Counted from the stretch's first letter, positions 20,372 through 32,400 are shown. The stretch is DNA of 64,000 nucleotides from Perlucidibaca sp. (GCA_023265995.1 JAHFSA010000003.1:62001-126000); one strand, 5' to 3'. The notes: generated from the letters alone by a model not told the origin. Numbers and translations: made by a program.

Positions 20372-21613
20372 ATGACAGCGACCGGTCCGGTCTTCGGTAT
20401 TGTGGCCGGCGAGGTATCGGGCGATACCCTCGGTGCCGGCCTCATTCGCGCCTTGCGCGAACGCTATCCGACGGCGCGCTTCATAGGCATTGCCGGCCCG
20501 CAGATGCTGGCCGAGGGCGCCGAAACGCTGGTGCCCATGGAGCGTCTGTCGGTCATGGGCCTGGTCGAGGTGCTGGGGCGCATCCGCGAGCTGTTCCAGG
20601 TGCGCGACCAGCTCATCGCCCGTCTCCAGGAAGAGAAGATCGACGCCTACATCGGCATCGACGCCCCCGATTTCAATCTGCGCATCGCCGCCGCGCTCAA
20701 GCTCGCCGGCATTCCCACCATCCACTACGTCAGCCCCTCGGTCTGGGCCTGGCGTCAGGGGCGGGTCAAGGGCATACGCGCCAGCATAGACCTCATGCTT
20801 TGCCTGCTGCCGTTCGAGAAGGCCTTCTACGACAAGCACGACGTGCGCGCCGTCTTCGTCGGTCATCCGCTCGCCGACAGCCTGCCGCTGCAGCCGGAAG
20901 TGGCGCAGGCGAGGGCGCTGCTCGGCCTGCTGCCCGAAGACCGCTGCGTGGCGCTGCTGCCGGGCAGCCGGCGCGGCGAGGTGGCGAGCCTGCTGCCGCT
21001 GCTGCTGGAGACCGCCGAGCGTCTGTCGGCGCAGCGCCCTGATCTGACCTTCCTGATCCCGGCCATCAACCAGGACCGGCGCCACGAGATCGAGGCCCTG
21101 CTGGCCGCGCACGAGGCCGCTCATGCCGGCGAGTCCGGGCGGCGAGCGCTGCCGGTCCGTCTGCACGATGACAGCCTGGGCAGCGGCGTCGGTCGTCTGG
21201 TCATGGCCGCCGCCGATGTCGTCGTGCTCGCCTCCGGCACCGCCACGCTGGAAGCCATGCTGCTGAAGAAGCCCATGGTGGTGTCGTACCGCCTGCACTG
21301 GCTGACCTGGCTGATCGCCCGTCTGCTCGTGCGCATTCCCTTCGTCAGCCTGCCCAATCTGCTCGCCGGTCGCCTGGTCGTGCCCGAGCTGCTGCAGCAT
21401 CAGGCCACCGCCGACAACCTGGCGCGCGAGACCCTGGCCTGGCTGGAGCAGCCGCAGCGCGTGCAGGATACCCGCCGCCTGTTCGACGACCTGCACATGC
21501 AGCTGCGCCAGGATGCCAGCGCCACCGGAGCCGCCGCCATCGCCGCTCTCATGGCCGATCTCGCGGCCGGCCGGGTGATCGCCCCCGGCGATGCCAGCGA
21601 GCCGCCGGCATGA
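20372..21613 (+). CDS. lpxB: Lipid-A-disaccharide synthase
   Basis: LpxB is a GT19-family glycosyltransferase that joins UDP-diacylglucosamine and lipid X. The 413-residue product contains [95 protein letters not shown] and [27 protein letters not shown], all characteristic. It overlaps rnhB by four bases. Confidence 0.97.
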   Translation: MTATGPVFGIVAGEVSGDTLGAGLIRALRERYPTARFIGIAGPQMLAEGAETLVPMERLSVMGLVEVLGRIRELFQVRDQLIARLQEEKIDAYIGIDAPDFNLRIAAALKLAGIPTIHYVSPSVWAWRQGRVKGIRASIDLMLCLLPFEKAFYDKHDVRAVFVGHPLADSLPLQPEVAQARALLGLLPEDRCVALLPGSRRGEVASLLPLLLETAERLSAQRPDLTFLIPAINQDRRHEIEALLAAHEAAHAGESGRRALPVRLHDDSLGSGVGRLVMAAADVVVLASGTATLEAMLLKKPMVVSYRLHWLTWLIARLLVRIPFVSLPNLLAGRLVVPELLQHQATADNLARETLAWLEQPQRVQDTRRLFDDLHMQLRQDASATGAAAIAALMADLAAGRVIAPGDASEPPA

Positions 21614-22224
21614 AGCGCAGCGCCACCATCGACCTGTTCGCGCCCGATCCGCAGGCGCCGCTGCTGGCCGGTGTCGACGAGGTCGGCCGCGGCCCGCTGG
21701 TCGGCGCCGTGGTCACCGCCGCTGTCATTCTCGATCCGGCGCGTCCCATTGCCGGCCTCAACGACTCCAAGAAGCTCAGCGAGCGCCGCCGCGAGGAGCT
21801 CGCCGTGGAAATCCGCGACAAGGCCCTGGCCTGGTCGCTGGGCCGCGCCGAGCCGGAAGAGATCGATGAACTGAACATCCTGCACGCGACCATGCTGGCC
21901 ATGCAGCGCGCCGTCGCCGGCCTCGCCATCACGCCCAGCGAGGTGCTGATCGACGGCAACCGCTGCCCGCCGCTGCCCATGCCGGCGCAGGCCGTGGTCA
22001 AGGGCGATGCCACGGTGCCGGCCATCAGCGCCGCCAGCATCATCGCCAAGGTCGCCCGTGACCGCGAGATGGCCGAGCTGCATGCCCGCCATCCTGGCTA
22101 CGGATTCGACAGACACAAGGGATATCCTACCGCCGACCACCTTGAGGCCTTGCAGCGCCTGGGGCCTTTGCCGGAACATCGTCGTTCCTTCGCGCCTGTT
22201 CGGGCGCTGCTGCTTCCGGCCTGA
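21610..22224 (+). CDS. rnhB: Ribonuclease HII
   Basis: RnhB cleaves the RNA strand of RNA-DNA hybrids and single ribonucleotides in DNA. The 204-residue product has the catalytic motif [26 protein letters not shown], the [15 protein letters not shown] segment, [11 protein letters not shown], and [42 protein letters not shown] with the remaining acidic ligands. Its ATG overlaps the lpxB stop (ATGA). The dnaE start lies 31 bases downstream. Confidence 0.97.
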   Translation: MKRSATIDLFAPDPQAPLLAGVDEVGRGPLVGAVVTAAVILDPARPIAGLNDSKKLSERRREELAVEIRDKALAWSLGRAEPEEIDELNILHATMLAMQRAVAGLAITPSEVLIDGNRCPPLPMPAQAVVKGDATVPAISAASIIAKVARDREMAELHARHPGYGFDRHKGYPTADHLEALQRLGPLPEHRRSFAPVRALLLPA

Positions 22225-22255
22225 GCCGGCGATCCGACAAGAGCCCGAGAGAGCC

Positions 22256-25200
22256 ATGACCGCCTTTGTGCATTTGCGCGTCCATTCCGAGTTTTCCCTG
22301 CTCGACTCCATCGTCCGTATCGACGATGCCGTCAAGGCTTGTGCCGCGCAGGGCATGCCGGCGCTGGCCATCACCGATCTCGGCAACCTCTACGGTCTGG
22401 TCAAGTTCTACAAGTCGGCGCAGGGCAAGGGTATCAAGCCGGTGTTCGGTGCCGACCTGGCCGTGCGCGATGGCGACAATCTCAGCCAGATCACCGCGCT
22501 GGTGATGAATGACACCGGCTACAAGAACCTCATCGCGCTGATCTCGCGCGCCTTCGTCGAAGGCCTGGAGCAGGGCCGTCCCATCGTCCAGCGCAGCTGG
22601 ATCGCGCAGTCGCATGACGGTCTCATCTTCCTGCTCGGCCGCGTCAGCGATGTCGGTCAGGCCCTGCTCGGCAGCGACCCGTCGCAGGCCGACCGCCTGC
22701 TGGTGGGCTGGATGGCGCAGAGCCCGACGCGGGTCTATCTCGAACTGCTGCGCACCAGCCGCGATGGCGACGAGGAGCATCTGCACGCCGCCGTCGCGCT
22801 CGCCGAGCGCCAGCAGTGCGCGGTCGTCGCCAGCAATGACGTGCGCTTCCTCAAGCCCGAGGAGTTCGAGGCGCACGAGGTGCGTGTCTGCATCGCGCAG
22901 AGCTATGTGCTCGGCGATCCACGGCGTCCGCGCGAGTACAGCGCCGAGCAGTACCTGAAAAGCCCGGAGCAGATGATCGAGCTCTTCGCCGACATCCCCG
23001 AGGCCGTTGCCAACACGGTCGAGATCGCCAGGCGCTGCAGCCTCGGCCTGACCCTGGGCAAGAACTATCTGCCCGACTTCCCGGTGCCGGCCGGCCTGAC
23101 CATGGCCGAGTACTTCGCCCAGCTCTCGCACGAAGGCCTGCAGAAGCGTCTCGACAAGCTCTTCGACCGCAACCGGCCGGACATGATCGACATCGAGAAG
23201 CAGTACATCGCGCGTCTCGAATTCGAGCTCAACATCATCAATCAGATGGGCTTCGCCGGTTACTTCCTGATCGTCATGGACTTCATCGCCTGGGCCAAGA
23301 ACAACGGCGTGCCGGTGGGGCCGGGTCGTGGTTCCGGCGCCGGCTCGCTGGTGGCCTATTCGCTGTTCATCACCGATCTCGACCCGATCAAGTACGACCT
23401 GCTGTTCGAGCGCTTCCTCAACCCCGAACGCGTGTCCATGCCCGACTTCGACATCGACTTCTGCATGGAAGGCCGTGACCGCGTCATCGAGTATGTGGCC
23501 GGCCACTACGGCCGCCAGGCGGTGTCGCAGATCATCACCTTCGGCACCATGGCGGCCAAGGCCGTGGTGCGCGACGTCGCGCGTGTGCTCGGCAAGGCCT
23601 ACGGTCTCGCCGACCGCATCTCCAAGCTGATTCCGTTCACGCCCGGCATTTCCCTGCTGGAGGCACGCGAGCAGGAGCCGCTGCTGGAGGAACTGCTCAC
23701 CGACAGCGGCCTGTCCGACCATGAGGACGCGCTGGAAATCTGGGACATGGCGATCAAGCTCGAAGGCCTGACCCGTGGCGTCGGCAAGCATGCCGGCGGC
23801 GTGCTCATCGCGCCCGGCAAGCTCACCGACTTCACCGCCGTGTTCTGCGACGAAGAGGGCAAGTGGGTCAGCCAGTACGACAAGGATGACGTCGAGGCCG
23901 TCGGCCTGGTCAAGTTCGACTTCCTCGGTCTGCGCACGCTGACCATCATCGACTGGGCCCTCAAGGACATCAACGCCAAGCGCGCCCGCCGCGGCGAGGC
24001 GGCCATCGACATCGAGCGCATCCCGCTTGATGACCCGCGCCCCTACCAGCTCATGTCCGAGGGCAAGACCACCGCTGTCTTCCAGCTTGAATCGCGCGGC
24101 ATGAAGGAGCTCATCAAGAAGCTCAAGCCCTCGCGCTTCGAAGACGTGGTGGCACTTGTGGCCTTGTACCGACCGGGTCCGCTCGAATCCGGCATGGTCG
24201 ACGACTTCATCAACCGCAAGCACGGCCGCGCCGACGTCGCCTATCCGCACCCGGACCTGGAGCCGGTGCTGGAAAACACCTACGGCGTCATCCTCTATCA
24301 GGAACAGGTGATGCAGATCGCCCAGGTGCTGGCCGGCTACTCGCTCGGCGGCGCCGACATGCTGCGTCGCGCCATGGGCAAGAAGAAGCCCGAGGAGATG
24401 GCCAAGGAACGCGTCAAGTTCATGGAAGGTTCGGGCGAGCGTGGCGTCGATCCGAACCAGGCCGGCGGCATCTTCGACCTCATGGAAAAATTCGCCGGCT
24501 ACGGCTTCAACAAGTCGCACTCGGCCGCCTACGCGCTGGTGTCCTACCAGACCGCCTGGCTCAAGGTGAACTATCCGGCCGAGTTCATGGCCGCCGTGCT
24601 GTCGTCGGAAATGGCCAACACCGACAAGATCGTCACCTTCATCGAAGAGTGCCGCGCCATGGGTCTGAAGATCCTGCCGCCGGCGGTGAACCATTCCAGC
24701 TACCGCTTCCTCGCCAACGACAAGGGCGAGGTGGTCTACGGTCTCGGCGCCATCAAGGGTGTCGGCGAGGGCCCGGTGGAGTCGCTGCTGCAGGCGCGCA
24801 CCAGCGACGGCCTGTTCCCCGACCTGTTCGACTTCTGCCGCCGCGTCGATCTGCGCAAGCTCAACAAGCGCGCCCTGGAAGCGCTGATCCGCGCCGGCGC
24901 GCTCGATGAACAGGGCGAGCATCGCGCCGTGCTCATGGCCTCCATCGAGGCCGCTGTTGCCGCCGCCGAACAGCAGGCGCGCAATGCGGACATCGGCATG
25001 GTCGATCTCTTCGGCGATGTCCACGAGGCCGGTCCGGCCGGGGAGTGGGCCGAGGCGCTGCCGTGGGGCGAGGACGAACGTCTGCAGGCCGAGAAGGAAA
25101 CCCTCGGCCTGTACCTGACCGGGCATCCGATCGACCAGTACGAGGGCGAGCTCGGCCGCTTCGTGCAGGCCCGCCTGGCCGACCTGCAGCCGACCCGGCG

Positions 25201-25717
25201 CGGCCAGAACACCACGGTCGCCGGCCTGCTGCTCGGTCACCGCATCGTCAAGGGCATGCGCGGCAGCCGCGCCTTCCTCACCCTCGACGACCGCACCGGC
25301 CGCGTCGAAGTCACCGTCTTCGGCGACCTGCTCGAACAGATCCGCCCGCTGCTGCAGCACGAGGGCGTGCTGGTCATCGAGGGCGAGGTCTCCATGGATG
25401 AATACGCCGGCGCTCTCAAGGTCGTCGCCCGCCAGGTCATGCCGCTGGCCGCCGCCCGCACCCAGTACAGCAAGGGTCTGGAGCTGGCGCTGCCGGTCAG
25501 CCTCGGCCTGCGTGGCGTGCACGAGCTGACGGAGTGGCTGCAGGCGCATCGCGCCGCCAGCGACACGCCCGGCGCCGGCCTGCGTTTCCGCGTCCGCCAT
25601 CCGGCCGCGCAAGCCGTGCTGCAGGGCGGGCAGGGCTGGCGCCTGAGCCTCACCGATCAGCTTCTGCGCGGTCTGCGCCAGCGTCTCGGGCACGAAGGCG
25701 TCACGGTACTTTATTGA
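22256..25717 (+). CDS. dnaE: DNA polymerase III subunit alpha
   Basis: DnaE is the replicative polymerase catalytic subunit. The ORF track starts 83 codons too early inside rnhB. The ATG used here follows the purine-rich GAGAGAGCC and gives 1153 residues, close to the E. coli 1160. The N-terminal PHP domain begins FVHLRVHSEFSLLDSIVRIDDAV. The polymerase core has VPVGPGRGSGAGSLVAYSLFITDLDPI and the catalytic PDFDIDFCMEGRDRVIEYV. Helix-hairpin-helix and OB-fold regions follow (ALEALIRAGALD; TRRGQNTTVAGLLLGHRIVKGMRGSRAFLTLDDRTGRVEVTVFG). It sits between rnhB and accA as usual. Confidence 0.98.
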   Translation: MTAFVHLRVHSEFSLLDSIVRIDDAVKACAAQGMPALAITDLGNLYGLVKFYKSAQGKGIKPVFGADLAVRDGDNLSQITALVMNDTGYKNLIALISRAFVEGLEQGRPIVQRSWIAQSHDGLIFLLGRVSDVGQALLGSDPSQADRLLVGWMAQSPTRVYLELLRTSRDGDEEHLHAAVALAERQQCAVVASNDVRFLKPEEFEAHEVRVCIAQSYVLGDPRRPREYSAEQYLKSPEQMIELFADIPEAVANTVEIARRCSLGLTLGKNYLPDFPVPAGLTMAEYFAQLSHEGLQKRLDKLFDRNRPDMIDIEKQYIARLEFELNIINQMGFAGYFLIVMDFIAWAKNNGVPVGPGRGSGAGSLVAYSLFITDLDPIKYDLLFERFLNPERVSMPDFDIDFCMEGRDRVIEYVAGHYGRQAVSQIITFGTMAAKAVVRDVARVLGKAYGLADRISKLIPFTPGISLLEAREQEPLLEELLTDSGLSDHEDALEIWDMAIKLEGLTRGVGKHAGGVLIAPGKLTDFTAVFCDEEGKWVSQYDKDDVEAVGLVKFDFLGLRTLTIIDWALKDINAKRARRGEAAIDIERIPLDDPRPYQLMSEGKTTAVFQLESRGMKELIKKLKPSRFEDVVALVALYRPGPLESGMVDDFINRKHGRADVAYPHPDLEPVLENTYGVILYQEQVMQIAQVLAGYSLGGADMLRRAMGKKKPEEMAKERVKFMEGSGERGVDPNQAGGIFDLMEKFAGYGFNKSHSAAYALVSYQTAWLKVNYPAEFMAAVLSSEMANTDKIVTFIEECRAMGLKILPPAVNHSSYRFLANDKGEVVYGLGAIKGVGEGPVESLLQARTSDGLFPDLFDFCRRVDLRKLNKRALEALIRAGALDEQGEHRAVLMASIEAAVAAAEQQARNADIGMVDLFGDVHEAGPAGEWAEALPWGEDERLQAEKETLGLYLTGHPIDQYEGELGRFVQARLADLQPTRRGQNTTVAGLLLGHRIVKGMRGSRAFLTLDDRTGRVEVTVFGDLLEQIRPLLQHEGVLVIEGEVSMDEYAGALKVVARQVMPLAAARTQYSKGLELALPVSLGLRGVHELTEWLQAHRAASDTPGAGLRFRVRHPAAQAVLQGGQGWRLSLTDQLLRGLRQRLGHEGVTVLY

Positions 25718-25804
25718 CGCCTGACATGACATCGACCAGCGTCGTGGTTTATTGCGACATGTCTTGCCGCTACACTCGGGCCAGTACCCTGGGGTAAAGA
25801 ACAC

Positions 25805-26763
<959 letters not shown>

Positions 26764-26767
<4 letters not shown>

Positions 26768-28176
26768 GCGCCCGTGACCGTCAGCATCCGCTAGGCGCGC
26801 TGCAGAACTTCCTGCAGGCGCGCGAGCAGGATGCGCCGACGGTCACCGGCCTTGTCGTCGCGCTCAGCGGCGGCCCCGACTCCCTGACGCTTCTTCTCGC
26901 TGCCGCGCAGATCGCACCGGCGGCGGGTCTTCGCCTGCGCGCCCTGCATGTGCACCACGGCCTGCATGCCGATGCCGATGCCTGGGCGGCCCAAGCCATG
27001 GCCCAGGCCGCGGCGACGGGCGTGCCCTGTGCGGTATTGCCGGTGGTCGTGGCGGCCGTCGCCAGCGTTGAAGGTGCCGCCCGCGCCGCCCGCTATCAGG
27101 CGCTGGCCTCCGCCACGGCGGCGGATGAAGCCCTGCTGCTCGCGCACCATCAGGATGACCAGGCCGAGACCCTGCTGCTGCGCCTCATGCGTGGCGCCGG
27201 CCTGCAAGGTCTGGCGGCCATGCGCCCGGTCAGCGCCTGGCGTCTGCCGGACGGCCGCGAAGTCGCGCGCTGGCGGCCCTGGCTGGAACTGCCGCGCAGC
27301 GCGCTGGAGCGCTGGCTGCCGCGCGCTGTCGCCTGCGTGCGCAGCCATGATCCGCCCGTGCCTGCTGACGCCCTGACGCCGGTGATCGACCCCGCCAACA
27401 GCGATGCCCGCTTTGACCGCACGCTGCTGCGCCATGAATTGCTGCCCTTGCTTTCCCGGCGCTGGCCGGAGGCCGCCGCGCAGCTCGCGCGCAGTGCCGC
27501 TCAGCTGGCCGGGCAGGCGGATGCGCTGGCTGCCCTGGCGGATGACGTGCTGGCGCGCGCTGCGCTGCCCGCTGTGGGGCCCTCCGGCGCCCTGGCGCTG
27601 CCAGTGCTTGCTGCTCTCGATGATGCCGCCCTGCAAGCCGTGCTGGCGCGCTGGCTGGCCAGCCGTGGCGCGCCCTCGCTGCCGGTGCGCTACTGGCAGC
27701 GCGTGCGCCGTGAGCTGCTGCAGGCGAGGGCGGATGCCACGCCCTGCCTGGAGTGGTCCGGCTGGTCGCTGCGGCGCTATCGCGAGGCGCTGTATCTGCT
27801 CACTGACCATGCCCTGACGCCGCTACCCGCAGCGGCGACCTGGGCCGATCCGCGCCTGCCGCTGCTCTGGGCCGGGCGCGAATGGCGCGTCCAGGGCCTG
27901 GCCGCCGACGACCCTCTGCTGGCACTGCCCTGGCGCCTGGCCCCGCGTGCCGGCGGCGAGCGCTGGCGACCGGCCGGGCGGACGCATTCGGTGTCGGTGA
28001 AACACTGGTGCCAGGAGCAGGGAATTCCGCCCTGGGAGCGCGAGCGGCTGGTATGCCTGTGGGCGGGGGATGAGGTGGTGGCGCTTGTGGGCGCGACAGA
28101 CCGGCCGCCATGGCCTGGCGGATCTGATCGAATTTGGGTCGGGATGCGAAGTGCATTGAGGATTGATGTGCTATAG
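26764..28176 (+). CDS. tilS: tRNA(Ile)-lysidine synthase
   Basis: TilS modifies C34 of the CAU-anticodon tRNA-Ile to lysidine so that it reads AUA. The 470-residue product has the PP-loop [20 protein letters not shown] near residue 34, the [17 protein letters not shown] segment, [29 protein letters not shown] and the late [22 protein letters not shown] motif. The C-terminal domain ends near [43 protein letters not shown]. The predicted start is TTG, overlapping the accA stop as TTGA; no ATG or GTG in this frame lies nearby. It is the last gene of the conserved block before the accessory segment. Confidence 0.93.
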
Positions 28177-28185
28177 ACATAAAAA

Positions 28186-28208
28186 ACCCGCCTTGCGGCG
28201 GGTCTTTT
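28186..28208 (+). terminator. Intrinsic terminator after tilS
   Basis: ACCCGCC-TTGC-GGCGGGT followed by CTTTT is preceded by a run of As. It begins 10 bases after the tilS stop. It ends the rnhB-dnaE-accA-tilS transcription unit and marks the left edge of the accessory segment. Confidence 0.9.
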
Positions 28209-28280
28209 ATAAAACGGTCATCTGTCCCAAGGGGGAGGCTTGCGCCAACAAGTCCTCGGGCTAGTGGATTCATTGTGTGT

Positions 28281-28297
28281 ACAACAGGGAGTGTTGT
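28281..28297. promoter_or_regulatory. Inverted repeat just upstream of the Abi-type gene
   Basis: ACAACA-GGGAG-TGTTGT is a perfect six-base inverted repeat ending seven bases before the ATG of the Abi-type gene. The five-base loop GGGAG is the only Shine-Dalgarno-like sequence nearby. It could be a DNA operator or an RNA hairpin affecting translation; which one is not decidable from sequence. Confidence 0.35.
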
Positions 28298-28304
28298 CAA
28301 TCGC

Positions 28305-28949
28305 ATGAACGAGCTGCAAGTTGTCAGGGCGTTATCCGTTCCCCGCATGAGCACCTATCAGGCCTCTGTGTCAGGGGCTGATCTGTCATCCGCGCTTGCG
28401 CTTTATGGCTGGAATGCACAGGTATCCGCCGCGTTGCTGTTGCCGTTGCATGTCTGTGAGGTTGTATTGCGCAATGCCATTGCAGATGCGCTGGAGGCGG
28501 TTTATGGCGCGCAATGGCCATGGTCGCCAGGCTTCGAGCAAAGCCTTCCGAATCCTGTGTCCGGATTCAATCCCCGGAGAGAGTTGCAGCGTTCGCGTGA
28601 CGGACAGCCAGCCGCCGGAAAGGTCATAGCCGAGCTGAAGTTTGCGTTCTGGCAGTGCCTGCTGACCAAGCGTCATGATCAGCGTATCTGGCGTGCTCAT
28701 CTGGTCAGGGTGCTGCCCAATCTAGATCAGTCATTGACACTGGCCGAGCAACGGAAAGATTTGCATGATGCTCTGGAGAGTATCCGTGGGCTGCGCAACA
28801 GGATTGCGCACCATGAGCCCATCTTCATGCGCCAGCTTGCGCAGGAGTTCATCATAATTACCGGATTGATTGAGAAGAGGTGCCTGCATACAGCGGTCTG
28901 GATGCAGGCCCATGAGCAGGTGAGACAGCTGATTGGAGCGAGGCCGTGA
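28305..28949 (+). CDS. Abi-family (abortive infection type) HEPN protein
   Basis: The 214-residue product resembles Abi-like proteins: LSVPRMSTYQASVSGADLSSALALYGWNAQVSAALLLPLHVCEVVLRNAIADAL at the start and a C-terminal RNRIAHHEPIF. The latter holds the RNxxxH motif that in HEPN domains forms the RNase active site. The predicted protein is all-helical and cytosolic, with no signal peptide or membrane segment. The track ORF begins ten codons earlier; the ATG at MNELQVVRAL was chosen because homologues start near this point, but the distance to GGGAG is long, so the start is uncertain. It lies alone between the tilS terminator and a broken TetR gene, with less GC-rich codon use than tilS. A role in phage defence or as a toxin is inferred from the family; no antitoxin gene is seen beside it. 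Confidence 0.8.
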   Translation: MNELQVVRALSVPRMSTYQASVSGADLSSALALYGWNAQVSAALLLPLHVCEVVLRNAIADALEAVYGAQWPWSPGFEQSLPNPVSGFNPRRELQRSRDGQPAAGKVIAELKFAFWQCLLTKRHDQRIWRAHLVRVLPNLDQSLTLAEQRKDLHDALESIRGLRNRIAHHEPIFMRQLAQEFIIITGLIEKRCLHTAVWMQAHEQVRQLIGARP

Positions 28950-28963
28950 TGCTGGATGCGTGC

Positions 28964-29278
28964 TCATGAATCGCCTCGAACGCCTGTATCGCATTCATGA
29001 ACTGTTGCGTCAGGTACCTGTGCCCGCTGCGCGGCCCGCGTGGCGTAAAGCTGGATCTCGGCGCTGGTGATCGGATCGCCCGAGACAAAGAGCCGGAAGT
29101 AGATCGGGTTGCAGACATCCTCCAACGCCAGCCGGGTGTCCGTGCCTGCGTGCAGCTTGCCCCGTGCGATGGCGCGTTCTATGACGATGCCGCTGCGCTT
29201 GAAGCGCTCATTGAAAAAGGCGGTGCGCGCCGCCTGCGCCTGCACGTCGAAGCTGCCGCGTATGGAGTCGATTCGTAG
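28964..29278 (-). pseudogene. C-terminal remnant of a TetR/AcrR-family regulator
   Basis: The minus frame reads RIDSIRGSFDVQAQAARTAFFNERFKRSGIVIERAIARGKLHAGTDTRLALEDVCNPIYFRLFVSGDPITSAEIQLYATRAAQRAQ. This matches the end of TetR regulators, where an ERA(I/V)ARGEL-D-D-ALE-...P(I/L)YYRL(L/F)V-G-P(L/I) pattern is typical. The DNA-binding N-terminal half is missing: upstream of this point the sequence turns AT-rich and leads into the large nuclease-NTPase gene. There is no plausible start codon with a full domain (the track uses GTG at 29245). It looks like a host-type GC-rich gene cut by arrival of the neighbouring accessory DNA. The right limit is approximate. Confidence 0.65.
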
Positions 29279-29407
29279 GCAACAACATGCTGTAGTAAAA
29301 GTGGAAGTTACGGATGCAGTGCATATGATGTACTGAGTGAGAAACTAGTAGTGCAGAATACTTTGACATCTGCCTTAAGGTGCAATTGAGATGCTTCTAA
29401 CTAAGGT
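29279..29407 (+). promoter_or_regulatory. AT-rich upstream region of the nuclease-NTPase gene
   Basis: This 129-base AT-rich stretch separates the TetR remnant from the large defence-type gene. A consensus -35 element TTGACA lies at 29363-29368, with a weak -10 candidate TGAGAT 18 bases later (29387-29392). That would leave a very short leader before the ATG, and the only purine run (AAGG) is almost touching the start codon. No other feature is recognised. Confidence 0.3.
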
Positions 29408-32400
29408 ATGACGGACTCTCCCGTTCCTGAGCCTTTGCCGCGCACGCCTGAACGTGAGGCGCTTGGCGCCATGGGTGGGTATGACTACCAAATTTGGCGA
29501 TCCATTGAGGCTTGGCTGACGCTAGAGGATGACGAGGTTATTTTCCTCGAAGGCGCGGAGGATATTGATCGTGTCAATTTCACCGCAACCACCACTATTC
29601 AGGTCAAGCGCACGCAAGAAGCGGTTTCTCTGAACACCCAGCGTGCGCGGGATGCTATTCGAAACTTCTGGGCAACCTCTGAGCGCTCCCCGGAGCGATA
29701 CATCAGGTATGTGTACCTGACTACTTCAGGTATCTCTCTAGAGCGGGACGCCCGCTTTGGAGGGCTGTCGGGCATCCAGGTGTGGGCCAGTGCTGCCTTT
29801 GACACGGAGCTCGCTGACGCAGTCAGAGAGCAACTGCTCGCAAGCATCGAGTCAGATCAGCCGGTACGCGAATTCTTAGGTACGGCAACAGTCAAAGATC
29901 TACAAGAGCGGTTGTTGCAACGGTTTACTTGGCTCATGGAGCAGTCAAATGTGGACGTTGTGGAGCAGAGTGTTCTCGATCGTATTTCTGATGAGCTAGC
30001 AAAGCTAGGTCAACCAAGGAGTGCTGCGCACGCTGTGAAAAGTGCCTTGTTTGAGTACTGCTGGAAGCAGGTACTCAAAGAGAGGCCCGAGGAGCGCCAA
30101 TTAGACGTAGTGGCACTTAGACGGCAAATCGAGGTTGCAACCACCATCACACTTGAGTTGCCCTTGCATACAGCTACAGGCTTTGTGATGGCTACGGCCC
30201 AGCTTTCGTCGCTTCAGGCCGCCACTGCACAACTTGTGCTGCTTCAAGACCACCCGCCACCCCCGCCAAAGGCACTTTTGCGTCGCCCGAGTCTTGTTGA
30301 GAGTGTTTCCCGCCTTGTAGTGCAGCGTAGAGCAGTGCTCCTCGCTGGCTCGGTATTCATGGGAAAAACAACTATTGCTCAGGTTGTCGCGCGCGATCTG
30401 GGCTTTACGGTTTCCTGGACAGAGCTCTCACAGCGAGATCCTGCTGCCATTGCACAAATATTCAAGTTGCTGGCTCTGACACTGGACCGTCCAGATGGGC
30501 CCTCATTACTGATTTTCGATGACCTCGATACTTCGCCACGAGCTCGTCGTACCTACGAGATGAGTTTGCGCCAACTAGTCCACCGCGCCGAAGTTGCAGG
30601 TAAGTCTCTACTCTTTACGGCGCAGGGGCATACTGAGGCTCTTGGACGTGAAGTGGCAAATTCATGGGGGCTGGAGGTAGTTCAGGTTCCCCAGCTCTCT
30701 CAAGAAGAGATTGTAATTCAATGCGCTGACTTTGGTTGTGTCCCTGCGACGCGCGCGGATACATGGAGTCGAATCATCACAGCACAGACGGGCGGACATC
30801 CGGCCTTGGTCAATGTGCGACTTCTCGAGCTTAGAGCAGATGGCTGGCCTGCTGTTAACTTGGAGACCTTTACTACACCGTCTCTAGCGACCCTTACGGC
30901 GAGGCAACTTGCTCGTGATCTTTTGGCGTCATCGGTTAGTGCGGCAGAAGCAGAGTTTGTGCTTGAGGCCGGTGAGTTCATATTGCCGCCAACTCGAGTA
31001 ATGCTCCTAAACCTTGCTGGGCTTCCCCCGCCTCTGGTCGGTGCATCGGCTGTGTTGGCAAATCTGACTGGTCGTTGGATAGAAGAACTTGGTGCTGACA
31101 AGTTTCGAGTAACTCAAGTTCTGAGAGGGGAGGTGGGCGTCACGTGGACCTCTGACCAGCGCCGTGCTATTCACGCGAAACTTCACGACGCTATCCTTGC
31201 GAGTGAGCCCCTTACGCCTGCAGACGCAAGCTCCTTGCTCTTTCATGCTCTTATTGCAGCAGATGCTGGTCGCTTTAAGTATTCCGTTGGTGTTGTGCTG
31301 ACCGCCAAGAGCGAGGTTCAGAGACAAATCCTTAAGCGCTGCAATTGGATACTTCCGATTGAAATGGAGCCAGGCTCAGGGCTTGCGTCGCTGAGCAGCA
31401 CATTGCCATCGCTAAGACATCTTCAGTTCCTCGTTGCAGAAATAGAAGACCCCAGTCGACTGGAGGACGTGGCAAAGGCATGGCGCCGTGCTATCGGACC
31501 TCGGCAAGCGGATACCAGTTGGATGGCGGACCGCATGCTGTACGACCTGACGATGTTGTCGAAGCGGGTCACGATCTCAATGGAAGTCGTGCTCGATGCG
31601 ATTTCTAGCGCAATTGAAGTTGAGGATCCCTTCAAGACGATACTGATTGGAGGTTTAGCGAACGTTAAGGCGTCGATGGTGGGTGAAAGCTTTGCGCTTC
31701 CGGAGAGTGCGACGCTCTTCCAGACGCTGTTTTCGTTACGTGCTGGCGACGTAAGGACTCGCGAGGATTTATGTCAGATCATCGAGTGGCTTGGCAGACC
31801 AGAGAGCCAAGAGCTGGCCCTTGAGTTTGATCAAATGCTCGACTGGCCGTCTGTGATTGAGCTGGGGGGGTTTATTCATTCGGCTTGGGTGGCAGAAGCA
31901 AATCAGGACAGCCCTGAGTGGGGGTCTTGGCTCGAGCACTTTGATAGGGCTTTGGAGGCATGCTCGTCAGCTTCACTTCGTCGATATGGTGCACAAATTG
32001 CGCGAGCCAAGTCGATTGTGTTGAGTGAGTATCTAGGAGACATGCGGGGTGGGCACGCTGTATTGGATGAGGCGGTGAGTGTATTTGGTCCTAGTGCTGT
32101 GATTGAGGAGCAGCGTGTCAACTTGCTGGGGCAGTCGGAAGACCATGTAGAGGCGCTGAGTGTATGGGACAGGATGATGGAGCGCTTTGGACCCCATGCT
32201 GTTTCTGACCCGTTTGCATACCGGCGCGTTGCCATTTCAGCGGGGAGACTCAAACAATTTAATCGAGCATCTCAGCTGTTTAAGGCTGGCGCTGAGTTAC
32301 TCAAGGAGGGCATGTATAAAACAAGGGTGGGGCTTCTCGTTGATGCCTCCTACTGCTCTTTGCTGGCAGGAAATCGGCGTCGTTGTAGCACGCTGTTAGC

